64,000 nt of DNA from Phenylobacterium sp. Root1290. Its GTDB lineage: Bacteria > Pseudomonadota > Alphaproteobacteria > Caulobacterales > Caulobacteraceae. This document shows positions 16,893 through 25,928 of the stretch, piece by piece. Numbering within the stretch: the stretch's first letter is position 1; each line of letters begins with the position of its first letter. The DNA lies in contig NZ_LMEE01000002.1 of assembly GCF_001425305.1 (NCBI RefSeq), positions 382,191 to 446,190 on the forward strand. Direction: 5' to 3'. The notes under the pieces were generated by a model. It searched no databases. It was not told the origin of the DNA and saw only the letters and a program-made list of their open reading frames with translations. Position numbers and translations under genes: made by a program.

Positions 16893-17434
16893 TTGTCAGG
16901 GCTTCGACGACGGAGGACGCCTCCGCGCTGGCTGAAATCTACGGCCACCACGTGCTGAATGGCTTCGGCACCTTCGAAGAGGTCCCTCCGACCGCCCACG
17001 ACATGGCCTCCCGCCGCCAGGCGATCGTCGAACGCGGCCTGCCCTATCTGGTCGCCGAGGACGAAGGGCGGGTCCTGGGCTTCGCCTATGCCGGGCCGTT
17101 CCGCCCCCGCGCCGCCTATCGCTACACGGTCGAGGACAGCGTCTACATCGCGCCAGACGCCGTTGGACGCGGTGTCGGCAAGGCGGTGCTCGGCGCCGTC
17201 ATCGCGGCCTGTGAGGACTTCGGCATCCGCCAGGTGGTGGCGGTGATCGGAGACTCCGAGAACGCCGGCTCGATCGGCCTGCACGCCTCGCTCGGCTTCG
17301 AGCATGCCGGCGTCGGCAAGGGCTTCGGCTGGAAGAAGGGACGCTGGGTCGACATCGTCTGGATGCGCAAGGCTCTGAACGGCGGCGACACCAGCGCGCC
17401 TGAGGCCGCTGGCATGATCCTGGGCGGGGCCTGA
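16889..17434 (+). CDS. GNAT N-acetyltransferase, phosphinothricin-acetyltransferase-like
   Basis: The 181-residue product starts at a GTG that overlaps the oligopeptidase stop (GTGA). It is a GNAT fold of the Pat/MnaT type: TIRAST-like first strand (VIVRASTTEDASALAEIYGHHV), YVAEDEG, the acetyl-CoA loop VGRGVGKAVLGAVI and the ENAGSIGLHASLGFEHAG segment. Such enzymes acetylate phosphinothricin, methionine sulfoximine or other small amines. The true substrate here is unknown. The C-terminal extension (GGDTSAPEAAGMILGGA) is not part of the fold. Confidence 0.85.
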   Translation: MIVRASTTEDASALAEIYGHHVLNGFGTFEEVPPTAHDMASRRQAIVERGLPYLVAEDEGRVLGFAYAGPFRPRAAYRYTVEDSVYIAPDAVGRGVGKAVLGAVIAACEDFGIRQVVAVIGDSENAGSIGLHASLGFEHAGVGKGFGWKKGRWVDIVWMRKALNGGDTSAPEAAGMILGGA

Positions 17435-17508
17435 GGAGGCCTGCTGGCCTGTGGCCTAGTCACACCCCACCGGGTTGCGCCTGCAAGGGTGTCTGAGCTC
17501 GGGAGAAG

Positions 17509-17582
17509 TGGCTGGGGAACTAGGACTCGAACCTAGAATGACGGTACCAAAAACCGCAGTGTTACCATTACACCATTCCCCA
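17509..17582 (-). tRNA. tRNA-Gln (TTG anticodon)
   Basis: On the minus strand the 7-base acceptor stem TGGGGAA pairs with TTCCCCA, the anticodon loop TTTTGGT reads TTG, the T arm CTAGG-TTCGAGT-CCTAG is intact, and CCA is encoded. It is convergent with nothing and lies downstream of the acetyltransferase gene on the other strand. Confidence 0.95.
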
Positions 17583-17726
17583 GCAGGAACGGCTCGGGGG
17601 GATATGTCCCCCGCGGCGAGGGCGTGGAGATAGCTCAACACTTCGCCGGATGCAACGCCCCAAAAAAGGTCTTTCTGACCCGCTTGCGGCGCAGAAGGAT
17701 CGCCTCTATAAGGCGCCCTCCCAAGT

Positions 17727-17803
17727 CGGAGTGTGGCTCAGTCTGGTAGAGCACCGCGTTCGGGACGCGGGGGTCGCAGGTTCGAATCCTGCCACTCCGA
17801 CCA
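17727..17803 (+). tRNA. tRNA-Pro (CGG anticodon)
   Basis: The acceptor stem CGGAGTG pairs with CACTCCG, the anticodon arm CGCG-TTCGGGA-CGCG gives CGG, the T arm GCAGG-TTCGAAT-CCTGC is intact, and CCA is encoded. Just downstream, CCCGC-TTAC-GCGGG (17814-17830 region) may help to terminate it. Confidence 0.96.
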
Positions 17804-17977
17804 TTTCATTCCCCCGCTTACGCGGGTGGATGACTTCCCAAAATTCCCGAAACACATCCACCCCTTCGGGGGCGGCGGACGCATCCGCGCGCCGTCGCCG
17901 CCAGCTAAGCAGAAGGCATGCCGGGCTATTCGTCCGGCTTCTGGGCTCGCACGCATGACCCTGTGCGCCAGACGCAG

Positions 17978-18739
17978 TCAGTGCGCGTCCGGACGGCCCC
18001 GGACGTCGTCGGCAGCCGCGGTCGCGCCAGCATCGACGCCCGTAGCGCTCGCAGCGGCCAACCCCGACAGCGGACGTTCCTGATATTGGAAGTTCAGGAA
18101 CACCTCCTCGATCGGCCGCGTCTCGGGCAGCACATAGGCCACGCCGCTCGTGCCCGTGAACTCCGGGACGACCACCTTATTGTAGAAGTCCGGGGGAACA
18201 TTGATGCAGCCGAAGGTGATGCGGTTGTCCTCGACGCTGGGCGATTCCAGACGCTTGAGGCGCTGCTCCTTCGGGTTGTTGTTGACCACCTGGTGAATCG
18301 ACACGGCGGTTTCGTAGTCCACCCAGAGGATGTCCTTGTCGCTCGGGCTCGCGCCGAAACCTGCGACGAAGCGTCCCGCCGGCGTCGTACGCTCCTCCGG
18401 GGTGATCTTGGAGAGCTCTTTTTCGCCAATGCCCGGCGCGGAGTCATCTCCACGCGCGAACCCCAGCAATGCGGGAGCGACGCCGCGCAACAAGCCGTCA
18501 CCGCCGAAGACGAAGACCTCGGCAGAGGTCTTGTCGATGATCATGAACGGCAGGCCCTTGTTGTCTCCGGATGCGAAGATCCAGTCGGCCAGCTTCACAA
18601 CCTCAGCTGACGCCGGTGTCTGTGCGGCGCCAGATCGCTGCTCTGGCGTCGCTGCGGCTGCGGTCGAGGCTGCAGACACCCCGACCGACAGCACACCAAG
18701 CGCCCAAGCCGCCAACATCGCTTTCAAAGGATCGCGCAT
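17978..18739 (-). CDS. Exported L,D-transpeptidase-like protein (YkuD fold)
   Basis: The 253-residue product has a signal peptide (hydrophobic residues 7-29, cleavage near TAAAA). The catalytic region reads VSIHQVVNNNP, then NRITFGCINVPPDFYNKVV, corresponding to the YkuD histidine and the nucleophilic cysteine; the serine-His-Gly of the canonical SHGC is replaced by Thr-Phe-Gly-Cys. Such enzymes cross-link peptidoglycan or attach proteins to it. The C-terminal 40 residues are Ala/Gly-rich and probably disordered. It follows a small alanine-rich lipoprotein gene on the same strand by 84 bases, a suggestive pairing for envelope attachment. Confidence 0.78.
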   Translation of the reverse strand: MRDPLKAMLAAWALGVLSVGVSAASTAAAATPEQRSGAAQTPASAEVVKLADWIFASGDNKGLPFMIIDKTSAEVFVFGGDGLLRGVAPALLGFARGDDSAPGIGEKELSKITPEERTTPAGRFVAGFGASPSDKDILWVDYETAVSIHQVVNNNPKEQRLKRLESPSVEDNRITFGCINVPPDFYNKVVVPEFTGTSGVAYVLPETRPIEEVFLNFQYQERPLSGLAAASATGVDAGATAAADDVRGRPDAH

Positions 18740-18823
18740 GGAATTCGTCCCACCAACCCAACGCCACTACAACTGGCGCCAAGAGCGAACGTTTGACGGC
18801 GCAGATCGTCGAAATTGGGACGA

Positions 18824-19147
18824 TCAGTTTCTTGGCATCTTTGCAGCGCGCGAAGACGCCGCCTGGATGGCCATCTGCTCGTTTCGGTCCACGCGAGCCG
18901 TCAGTTGATCGAGCCGCTGGTTGGCGTTCCGAGCGTCGTTTGACGCAGCCTGGGCCGCGCTGTTGGCCGCATCCGCACGCTGAATCGCGTCCGTCGCCTT
19001 GGAGTCGACGGCGTCAATCCGCCCGTTCACCGCAGCAATCTGCTCATTGACATAGTCAGTGGTGGCGCAGCCGCTTAAAGCCAACCCGCCTACCGCCAGG
19101 ATCGAAACGAATCGTACGCTCGCCCAGGGATTCATCAGTCGGACCAT
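18824..19147 (-). CDS. Small alanine-zipper lipoprotein, Lpp-like
   Basis: From the ATG at 19147, preceded by AGAGGAC, the product has 107 residues. The signal ends in the lipobox LALSGC, so it is a lipoprotein of about 82 mature residues. The rest is a heptad-patterned coiled coil with many alanines (AVNGRIDAVDSKATDAIQRA, then ANSAAQAASNDARNANQ), like Lpp or OprI. The C-terminus is AAKMPRN rather than a terminal lysine, so covalent attachment in Braun fashion is not assured. The longer upstream frame is spurious. The L,D-transpeptidase gene follows on the same strand. Confidence 0.8.
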   Translation of the reverse strand: MVRLMNPWASVRFVSILAVGGLALSGCATTDYVNEQIAAVNGRIDAVDSKATDAIQRADAANSAAQAASNDARNANQRLDQLTARVDRNEQMAIQAASSRAAKMPRN

Positions 19148-19449
19148 CTCGCACGTCCTCTTTGGTTGAAGACGAATGGTCGCCCAATCTGGCTGACGCC
19201 TGTACCCGGCGAATCCCTTAGTTCGGCTCCACTTGTCTGCTGATGTCCTCGCCCTCGACATACAGCGCCTGGGCGTCGGCAGACGACCCGATGGTCGCCG
19301 AAACTGGCGGGCCTTGGCTTGGACCAAGCCTCGACGCCGCCAGCCTTTCATAGGAACTGAGACCTCAATGGAGAAAGTCCCGCGCAGCTGGAAGACAAGC
19401 TGCAACAAAGAAAAAGGGCGGGGGAACGCCCCGCCCTTGTCCTCAGCTA
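19148..19449. other. Intergenic region with the RND operon terminator
   Basis: This 302-base gap holds the upstream region of the lipoprotein gene (a GANTC at 19210) and, at its right end, the terminator of the efflux operon: arms AAGGGCGGGG and CCCCGCCCTT (about 19417-19440) with a 5-base loop and, on the minus strand, TTTTTCTTT. I see no convincing small gene in the remainder. Confidence 0.6.
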
Positions 19450-20850
19450 TCAGACCTTGGGCTCCCACCCGCCGCCCAGCGCTTTGAAGAGCGCAATCTG
19501 GTTTGTCGTCACCTGAGCGTCCGACTGAGCAAGTTGGGCCTCCAGAGAGGCTAGCTGTCGTTCAGCGACCAGGACGGCCAACAGGCTGTCCACGCCGGCC
19601 TCGTTGCGCAGACGCGTGAGGTTGGCCGCTTTGGCGCCCTCGTCACGCGCGCGCTTGAGCGCGGCGCGGCGGTCCAGTTCGCGAGCGTACTGGGTGAGCG
19701 CCGTCTCGGTCTCCTGCAAGGCCGTCAGGTTGACCTTCTCGAAGTTGGCGAGCGCTCCCTCCGCGCCTGCCCCGGCCTGCTTCACGCGGGCCCGGGCGGC
19801 GAGGATGTTCGGGAAGTTCCAGCTGATCAGGGGCCCGACGTTGAAGGTGAAGTCGTCGCCAAGGTCGCCGGTGCGAGCCCCCGTCGTCGCCAGCCCGCCG
19901 CCGATCGTGACCGACGGATAGAGCGAGGCCGTCGCCACGCCGATGCGCGCGGTGGCGGACGCCAGTTCACGCTCGGCCTGACGCACGTCAGGACGGCGCG
20001 CCAGCATGCCGGCGCCGTCGCCCACCGGGATGGCCTGAGCCACCTGCGGCATCGTCTGGCAGCTCAGCAAAGCCTGAGGCGCCTCGGCGGGGGTCTTCCC
20101 GGTCAGCAGCGCCAGGCGGAAGAGCGCGGCCGAACGCTGGGCGTCCAGCGTCGGCAACACCGCCTTGGAGGTTTCCAGCTGCGTCGCTGCGCTGGAGGTG
20201 TCCGCCGCCGTCCCGCGGCCGGCGTCGAGCTGACGAACCGTCAGGTCATAGGTGTTCTGCTGCAGTTCGATCGTCCGCTTCGTCACGGCGATCTGCGCAT
20301 TCGCGGCGCAGATGTCCGCATAGGCGCGAGCGGTCTCGGCGGCGACCGAGATCCGCACCACGTCCAGCGCCGCCTGCGCGGCCGCCACGTCGGCTCGATT
20401 GGCCTCGAGACTACGACGAACGCGGCCGAACAGATCGACCTCATAGGACATGTCGAAGCCGGCGCGGTAGCGATCGCCCTCGCCGAACTGGCCCGACAGC
20501 AGGTCCTGCTCGCGCACGCGCTGGCCGGAGGCCGACACGGTCGTGGAGGGCAGCAGTCCGGAGCGAGTTTCACTCAGGACCGCGCGGACCCGCGACAGGT
20601 TTGCGGCCGCGACCGCAACGTCCTTGTTGGCGACCAGGGCCTCCTGGACCAGGCCATCGAGGGTCGGGTCCTGGAACAGCCGCCACCAGTCGCCTGGTGG
20701 CGCTTGCGGGACGGCCACGTCCGCCTCGGCGGAGACGAACGCCCCCTGCCCCGAGGCCACCGGCGCCGGGACCTTGTAGTTCGGTCCGGCGGCGCAGGCG
20801 GTGAGCGCGGTCGCTCCCAGCAGCGCAGAGATCAGCTTAAGGCGGATCAC
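19450..20850 (-). CDS. RND efflux outer membrane channel, NodT family
   Basis: The 466-residue lipoprotein (lipobox LTAC, then AAGPNYKVP) is a TolC-like channel with the two internal repeats of the NodT family: DPTLDGLVQEALVANKDVAVAAANL near the N-terminus, and RPDVRQAERELASATARIGVA in the middle. It would form the outer membrane duct of a tripartite pump. A GTG start at 20850 overlaps the pump gene stop (GTGA), so it is the third gene of the adaptor-pump-channel operon and is translationally coupled to the pump. Confidence 0.92.
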   Translation of the reverse strand: MIRLKLISALLGATALTACAAGPNYKVPAPVASGQGAFVSAEADVAVPQAPPGDWWRLFQDPTLDGLVQEALVANKDVAVAAANLSRVRAVLSETRSGLLPSTTVSASGQRVREQDLLSGQFGEGDRYRAGFDMSYEVDLFGRVRRSLEANRADVAAAQAALDVVRISVAAETARAYADICAANAQIAVTKRTIELQQNTYDLTVRQLDAGRGTAADTSSAATQLETSKAVLPTLDAQRSAALFRLALLTGKTPAEAPQALLSCQTMPQVAQAIPVGDGAGMLARRPDVRQAERELASATARIGVATASLYPSVTIGGGLATTGARTGDLGDDFTFNVGPLISWNFPNILAARARVKQAGAGAEGALANFEKVNLTALQETETALTQYARELDRRAALKRARDEGAKAANLTRLRNEAGVDSLLAVLVAERQLASLEAQLAQSDAQVTTNQIALFKALGGGWEPKV

Positions 20851-23800
20851 TTCGCGCCTCCTTCATACTCGAGCGGGTGGTGCGGCGTGCCGCCCCCGGT
20901 GGTCGGATAGGTCTTCTCTTCCTTGCCCTTGGCCTTCGGAAGCCGGGCGGCGATCCAGCGGCAGAGGACATAGAAGACCGGCGTGAAGATCAGGCCGAAG
21001 ATGGTGACGCCCAGCATCCCGAAGAACACCGCCGTCCCCAGGGCCTGACGCATCTCCGCCCCCGGACCCGTGGCGATCGCCAGAGGCAGCACCCCCAGGA
21101 TAAAGGCGAAGGAGGTCATCAGGATCGGACGCAAACGGGTGCGGGCCGCCTGCACCGCCGCCTCGAACCGGTCGGCCCCTTGGTCTTCCTCCGCCTGCTT
21201 GGCGAACTCGACGATGAGGATCGCGTTCTTGGCCGCCAGGGCCACCAGCACAATCAGACCGATCTGGGTCAGGATGTTGTTGTCCTGGCCACGCAGGTTC
21301 ACGCCGAGGATCGCCGCGAGGATACACATCGGTACGATCAGGATGACCGCGAGCGGCAGTGTGAAGGCCTCGTATTGGGCCGCCAGCACCAGGAACACGA
21401 ACACGACCGCCAGGACGAAGATCAGCGTACCGGAGTTGCCGGCCGCCTTTTCCTGATAGGCGAGCTCGGTCCACTCGTAGCTGAAGCCCGGCGGAAGCAC
21501 CTTGGCCGCATGGTCCTCCATCGCCGTCAGCGAAGCGCCCGAGGCGACGCCCGGAGGCGCCCCGCCCTGCACTTCCGCGGCCGGGAAGAGGTTGTAGCGG
21601 ACCACGCGCACCGGACCGGTCTCATCCTTCACTGTCGCCAGCGATCCCAAGGGAACCATGCCGCCGGAAGCCGAGCGGACCTTGATCCCGGCGATATCGG
21701 CCGGATCGTCGCGCGCGTCGGACTCCGCCTGCGCGGTCACCCGGAAGGTGCGGCCGAGCAGGTTGAAGTCGTTGACGTAAGTCGAGCCGAGATAGGTGCT
21801 CATCGCGTCATAGATGGAGCTGGGCTGGACCCCCATCAGCAGCGCCTTGTCGCGGTCGATCTCGGCGGTCACACGCGGCGAGCCGGTGTTGAACTGCGAG
21901 AACACGCCTACGGTGCTCTGCGGGGTCTGGGCGGCGGCGCCGACCAGACCGTTGGCGGCCTGCTCCAGCGCGGCGTAGCCTGCGCCCGAGCGGTCCTGGA
22001 CCATCATCTTGAACCCGCCGGCGTTACCCATGCCTTCGACAGGCGGCGGCGCCAGGAAGAAGATGTTGGCCTCCTGAATGCCCGCCAGACGACCCATGAC
22101 CTGACCAGCCATGACGTCAGCGCTCAGCTCCTTGCCGCGCACCGCCCAGTCGTCGAGCTTCACGAAGAACACGCCGCCGTTGGACATGGCCGAGAAGCTG
22201 GCCCCGTCGAGGCCGGCAAAGGCCGACACGCCCTGCACGCCGGGAGTGTCCTGCACGATGGCGCTGGCCTGGCGAACCACGGCGTCGGTCCGTTCCAGCG
22301 AGGCGCCCGGCGGAAGCTGGACGACCCCGATGAGGAAGCCCTGGTCCTGTTGCGGGATGAAGCCGGTCGGCGTGGCGGTCAGACGCCAGCCGGTCAGCAG
22401 GATCAGGCCAGCATAGACGACCAGCACGATCATGCTGGCGCGCACCAGTCGGGCCGTCAGCGCGCCGTACTTGTCGCTGAGCCAGTCAAAGCCGCTGTTG
22501 AACTTCTGGCCGGCCAGCTTGATCGGACGCATCCAGCGCGGGCCGGTATCGGCCGAGTGTTCGACGTGCGGCTTGAGCAGGATCGCGGCCAGGGCCGGCG
22601 ACAGGGTGAGCGAGACGATCAGCGAGATGACCGAGGCGGCCGAGATGGTCACCGCGAACTGGCGGAAGAACATCCCCGGGATGCCCGGCATGAAGGCGGT
22701 CGGCACGAACACGGCCAGAAGGACGAGGCCGATGGCGATCAGGGCGCCGGACACTTCGTCCATCGTCCTATAGGCCGCCTCTCGTGGGGTCATGCCCCTG
22801 CGTATGTTTCGCTCGACCGCTTCAACCACGACGATGGCGTCATCGACGACGATGCCGACAGCGAGCACGAGGGCGAACATCGACAGCGAGTTCAGCGAGT
22901 AGCCGAGCGCCAGCTGGATCGCGAACGTGCCGACCAGCGCGACCGGGATGGCGAGGATCGGAATGATCGCCGCGCGCCAGGTCTGAAGGAAGATCATGAT
23001 CACGACGACCACGAGGACCACCGCTTCCAGCAGCGTGCTCTGAACCGACGAGACGGACGCCTCGACGAATTCGGTCGGGTTGTAGGGGATGGAGTAGCTC
23101 ACGCCTTGCGGCATGGACGGCTTGAGTTCCTCTACCGCCTTCATCACCTCGGCGGCCGTCGACAGCGCGTTGGCGCCCGGTTGCTGGACGATCGCCAGGC
23201 CGATGCCGCGCTTGCCGTCGAAGTAGCCGCGCATCCCGTAGTCCTGGGCGCCCAGCTCGACGCGACCGATGTCGCGGACGCGCGTCACGCGGCCTTCGGC
23301 GTCGGTGCGGATGACGATGTTGGCGAATTCTTCCGGATCCGCCAGGCGGCCTTGGACCTGTACGGGCAGCTGGAAGGCCGCGCCGGTGTCGGTGGGAGCC
23401 TGGCCCAGGGCGCCGCCGGCGGCCTGGACGTTCTGCGCCCGCAGCGCCGCGACGATCTCGTCGGACGTCAGATTGCGCGCGGCCGCCTTGCCCGGATCGA
23501 TCCAGACTCGCATCGAATAGAAGCCGCCGCCGAACACCTGCACGCCGCCGACGCCCTTGATGCGCAGCATACGGTCGCGCACCGTAGAGTTCGCGAAGTT
23601 GCCGATGTGGTCGAGGTCGGCATTGGGGTCGTCCGACGTCAGGGCGACCAGCAGCAGGAAGCCTGAGAGCTGCTTGTTCACGGTGACGCCGACCTGGCGC
23701 ACCTGCTCGGGCAGGCGCGGCGTGGCCAAGGCCACCCGGTTCTGCACAAGCACCTGCGCGGCGTCGAGGTCGGTGCCCGGCTCGAAGGTCACGGAGATCG

Positions 23801-24071
23801 TCGCCATGCCGTCGGCGGTCGACGACGAGGTCATGTAGAGCATGCCCTCGACGCCGTTGATTTCCTGCTCGATCGGCGCAGCGACGGTCTCGGCGAGGGT
23901 CTCGGCCGAGGCGCCCGGATAGACGGCGGTGACCGCGATGGTCGGGGGCGCGATGTCCGGATACTGCGACAGCGGCAGCAGCGGCAGCGCGAAGGCTCCG
24001 ATCAGGGCGATGAACACCGCCAACACGCCCGCGAAGATCGGACGGTCGATGAAGAAGTGCGAGAAGCGCAT
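20847..24071 (-). CDS. RND multidrug efflux transporter, HAE1 (AcrB/MexB) type
   Basis: The 1074-residue inner membrane pump begins MRFSHFFIDRPIFAGVLAV, as AcrB homologues do, and has two halves of six membrane segments with two large periplasmic loops. The proton-relay aspartates are in AVGIVVDDAIVVVE, and the second half has GLIVLVALAAKNAILIVEFA with the partner lysine. The porter-domain motif SSSTADGMATISVTFEPGTD is typical. It takes amphiphilic drugs from the periplasm using the proton gradient. It lies between adaptor and channel genes of one operon, opposite a TetR gene. Confidence 0.96.
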   Translation of the reverse strand: MRFSHFFIDRPIFAGVLAVFIALIGAFALPLLPLSQYPDIAPPTIAVTAVYPGASAETLAETVAAPIEQEINGVEGMLYMTSSSTADGMATISVTFEPGTDLDAAQVLVQNRVALATPRLPEQVRQVGVTVNKQLSGFLLLVALTSDDPNADLDHIGNFANSTVRDRMLRIKGVGGVQVFGGGFYSMRVWIDPGKAAARNLTSDEIVAALRAQNVQAAGGALGQAPTDTGAAFQLPVQVQGRLADPEEFANIVIRTDAEGRVTRVRDIGRVELGAQDYGMRGYFDGKRGIGLAIVQQPGANALSTAAEVMKAVEELKPSMPQGVSYSIPYNPTEFVEASVSSVQSTLLEAVVLVVVVIMIFLQTWRAAIIPILAIPVALVGTFAIQLALGYSLNSLSMFALVLAVGIVVDDAIVVVEAVERNIRRGMTPREAAYRTMDEVSGALIAIGLVLLAVFVPTAFMPGIPGMFFRQFAVTISAASVISLIVSLTLSPALAAILLKPHVEHSADTGPRWMRPIKLAGQKFNSGFDWLSDKYGALTARLVRASMIVLVVYAGLILLTGWRLTATPTGFIPQQDQGFLIGVVQLPPGASLERTDAVVRQASAIVQDTPGVQGVSAFAGLDGASFSAMSNGGVFFVKLDDWAVRGKELSADVMAGQVMGRLAGIQEANIFFLAPPPVEGMGNAGGFKMMVQDRSGAGYAALEQAANGLVGAAAQTPQSTVGVFSQFNTGSPRVTAEIDRDKALLMGVQPSSIYDAMSTYLGSTYVNDFNLLGRTFRVTAQAESDARDDPADIAGIKVRSASGGMVPLGSLATVKDETGPVRVVRYNLFPAAEVQGGAPPGVASGASLTAMEDHAAKVLPPGFSYEWTELAYQEKAAGNSGTLIFVLAVVFVFLVLAAQYEAFTLPLAVILIVPMCILAAILGVNLRGQDNNILTQIGLIVLVALAAKNAILIVEFAKQAEEDQGADRFEAAVQAARTRLRPILMTSFAFILGVLPLAIATGPGAEMRQALGTAVFFGMLGVTIFGLIFTPVFYVLCRWIAARLPKAKGKEEKTYPTTGGGTPHHPLEYEGGAK

Positions 24072-24095
24072 GGATTCCGTTCCTGGCTCGGGCCC

Positions 24096-25244
24096 TTATC
24101 GGGCGCCGGCCGGCGTGGCGCTCGAGGCCACGGGAATGGTGACGTTGGTGGTGACGCGCTCAGCGGCCTTCTTGGGCTCGATGGTCACGACCTTGGCCTT
24201 GACCTTCATGCCCGGCCCCATGAGCCGCACGCCGCCGTTCACAATGACCTTGTCGTCAGCCTTGATGCCGGTGCGGATGACCCGCAGGCCTTGGCTGACC
24301 GGACCAAGCTCGACCGGCTTGAGAGTGACCGATCCATCGGCCGCGACCACGTTGACCGCCTTGCGGGCGCCGTCGGCGACGATGGCGTCCTCGGGCACCA
24401 GCAGCGCGTCATAGGCCTGGCCGCCTTCGACCTTGGCCTTGCCGAACATGCCGGGCTTCAGGAAGCCGTTAGGATTGGCGACCACGGCGCGCATGCGAAC
24501 CGCGCCGGACGAGCTGTCCAGGCTGTTGTCGGTGAAGTCGATCTCGCCGTTCCAACGATAGTCGGGCTCGTCTTGCAGACGGATCTGCACCTTGCCGCCC
24601 TTGCCGGTCGCGCGCTGGTCCTTCAGCAGTTGGCCTTCGGACGCGTCGAACACGAAATGGATCGGGGTGGTGGAGACGATGGTGGTCAGGACGTCGGCGC
24701 CTGCGCCGCCGCCGGAGATCACGTTGCCCGGGTCGACCCGACGATCGGACACCACGCCCGAGGTCGGCGCGGTGACGCGGGTGAACTCCAGATCCAGCGC
24801 CCGCGCACGGACGCTCGCCTGGGCGACTTCGCTGGCGGCGCGCTTGTTGTCGTATTCTTCGCGGCTGATGGCCTGGACCTTCAACAGGGTCTCGGCGCGC
24901 GCCAGATCCGACGCGGCGAGCTTGGCCTGGGCGCGGGCGGCGGCCAGTTGCGCTTCGGCGGGGCGCGGGTCGAGCGTGAAGAGCAGTTGGCCCTTCTTCA
25001 CGAACTGGCCTTCGCGGAAGTGCGCGGTCTGCAGGTAGCCGCCGGCGCGAGCGCGCACATCGACGCGCTCCGGCGCCTCGAAGCGGCCGGTGAAGTCGTC
25101 CCAATCGACGACCGATTGCCGCAGAGGCGTGGCGACGGAAACTTCCGGCGGCGGCATCTGCGGGGGGCCTTCCGGCTTGCCGCATCCAGCCAATACCAAT
25201 GCAGCGGCAGCCGTTGCGATGAACGGCGCGAGAAACTTTCGCAT
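24096..25244 (-). CDS. RND periplasmic adaptor subunit (membrane fusion protein)
   Basis: The 382-residue lipoprotein (lipobox LAGC near residue 20) bridges pump and channel. A lipoyl-like half (RVDVRARAGGYLQTAHFREGQFVKKGQLLFTLDPRP) is followed by an alpha-helical hairpin (residues about 115-165), then the second half TRVTAPTSGVVSDRRVDPGNVI and beta-barrel and membrane-proximal domains. It is the first gene of the operon. The upstream 110 bases shared with the TetR gene contain two repeated operator-like elements, so repression by that TetR is likely. Confidence 0.94.
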   Translation of the reverse strand: MRKFLAPFIATAAAALVLAGCGKPEGPPQMPPPEVSVATPLRQSVVDWDDFTGRFEAPERVDVRARAGGYLQTAHFREGQFVKKGQLLFTLDPRPAEAQLAAARAQAKLAASDLARAETLLKVQAISREEYDNKRAASEVAQASVRARALDLEFTRVTAPTSGVVSDRRVDPGNVISGGGAGADVLTTIVSTTPIHFVFDASEGQLLKDQRATGKGGKVQIRLQDEPDYRWNGEIDFTDNSLDSSSGAVRMRAVVANPNGFLKPGMFGKAKVEGGQAYDALLVPEDAIVADGARKAVNVVAADGSVTLKPVELGPVSQGLRVIRTGIKADDKVIVNGGVRLMGPGMKVKAKVVTIEPKKAAERVTTNVTIPVASSATPAGAR

Positions 25245-25274
25245 GATTTATCCCAGGGGCGGGGGAGCGCCCAA

Positions 25275-25331
25275 GTCAACGGTTGATGACTTTTACATCG
25301 ACAGGGCCTACATATGTCAACAGCCGATGAC
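25275..25331. promoter_or_regulatory. Two operator-like repeats between the RND operon and tetR
   Basis: Two copies of GTCAAC-N4-GATGAC lie at 25275-25290 and 25316-25331, 41 bases apart start to start. Each has outer dyad symmetry (GTCA...TGAC). The second lies 23 bases before the chosen TetR start codon. They are candidate binding sites for that TetR protein, controlling both directions. Confidence 0.6.
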
Positions 25332-25353
25332 AACAAGGGAGCGAACGGCGGAA

Positions 25354-25926
25354 ATGGCCGAAAATCCGGCGCCGGTGCGCGCGCGCAACGCGGCTGCGAC
25401 AAGACAAGCGATCCTCGATGCGGCCAAAAACCGTTTCGCCAGAGAGGGTTATGATGGCGCGAGCCTTCGCGAGATCGCCGCCGACGCCCGCGTCGACGCC
25501 GCCTTAGTTTCGCGATATTTCGGCTCAAAGGAGGAGCTGTTCGTCGAGGTTCTGAACTGCGGACCTGACGCTACGGAACTCTTTCAGGGCGAACTTAGTC
25601 AGTTCGGCGAGCGCGTGGCCGACCGTCTGCTGGACGACCCCGATCGCCACGACGGCCTCGACCATCTCCTGATCATGTTGCGTTCGGCCTCTTCGCCGGC
25701 TGCTGCCGAACCCCTGCGGCGCTCGATGCGCGCCTGGTTCCACGACCCCTTCGCAGCCTACCTCGGTGGACCGGAAGCCGACGTCCGCGCGCGATTGGCC
25801 GGCGACCTCATCATGGGCGTGGCGATCTCACGCGCCATTACAGACGACCATGACCTGGACGCCGAGGGCCAGGCCAGTCTCCGCCGCCGGTTGGCCAAGG
25901 TCATCCAGGCTGCCGTTGAGCCCTAG
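25354..25926 (+). CDS. TetR-family regulator of the adjacent RND operon
   Basis: The 190-residue product has the TetR helix-turn-helix: AILDAAKNRFAREGYDGASLREIAADARVDAALVSRYFGSKEELF (residues about 18-62), followed by a helical ligand-binding domain. The ATG at 25354 is chosen since AAGGGAG lies upstream; the in-frame ATG at 25327 lies inside the second operator-like repeat and lacks a ribosome site. It is divergent from the efflux genes, the usual layout of a local repressor that releases DNA upon drug binding. The ligand is unknown. Confidence 0.88.
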   Translation: MAENPAPVRARNAAATRQAILDAAKNRFAREGYDGASLREIAADARVDAALVSRYFGSKEELFVEVLNCGPDATELFQGELSQFGERVADRLLDDPDRHDGLDHLLIMLRSASSPAAAEPLRRSMRAWFHDPFAAYLGGPEADVRARLAGDLIMGVAISRAITDDHDLDAEGQASLRRRLAKVIQAAVEP

Positions 25927-25928
25927 GC

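Noticed and set aside
19233..19487. 84-codon plus-strand frame between the lipoprotein and efflux genes
   Set aside because: It runs through the efflux operon terminator, has no ribosome site and no family resemblance.
20877..23666. 929-codon open frame on the plus strand opposite the RND pump
   Set aside because: It is fully antisense to a certain gene, is rich in His, Gln, Arg and Asp as expected from the complement of GC-rich codons, and shows no domain.
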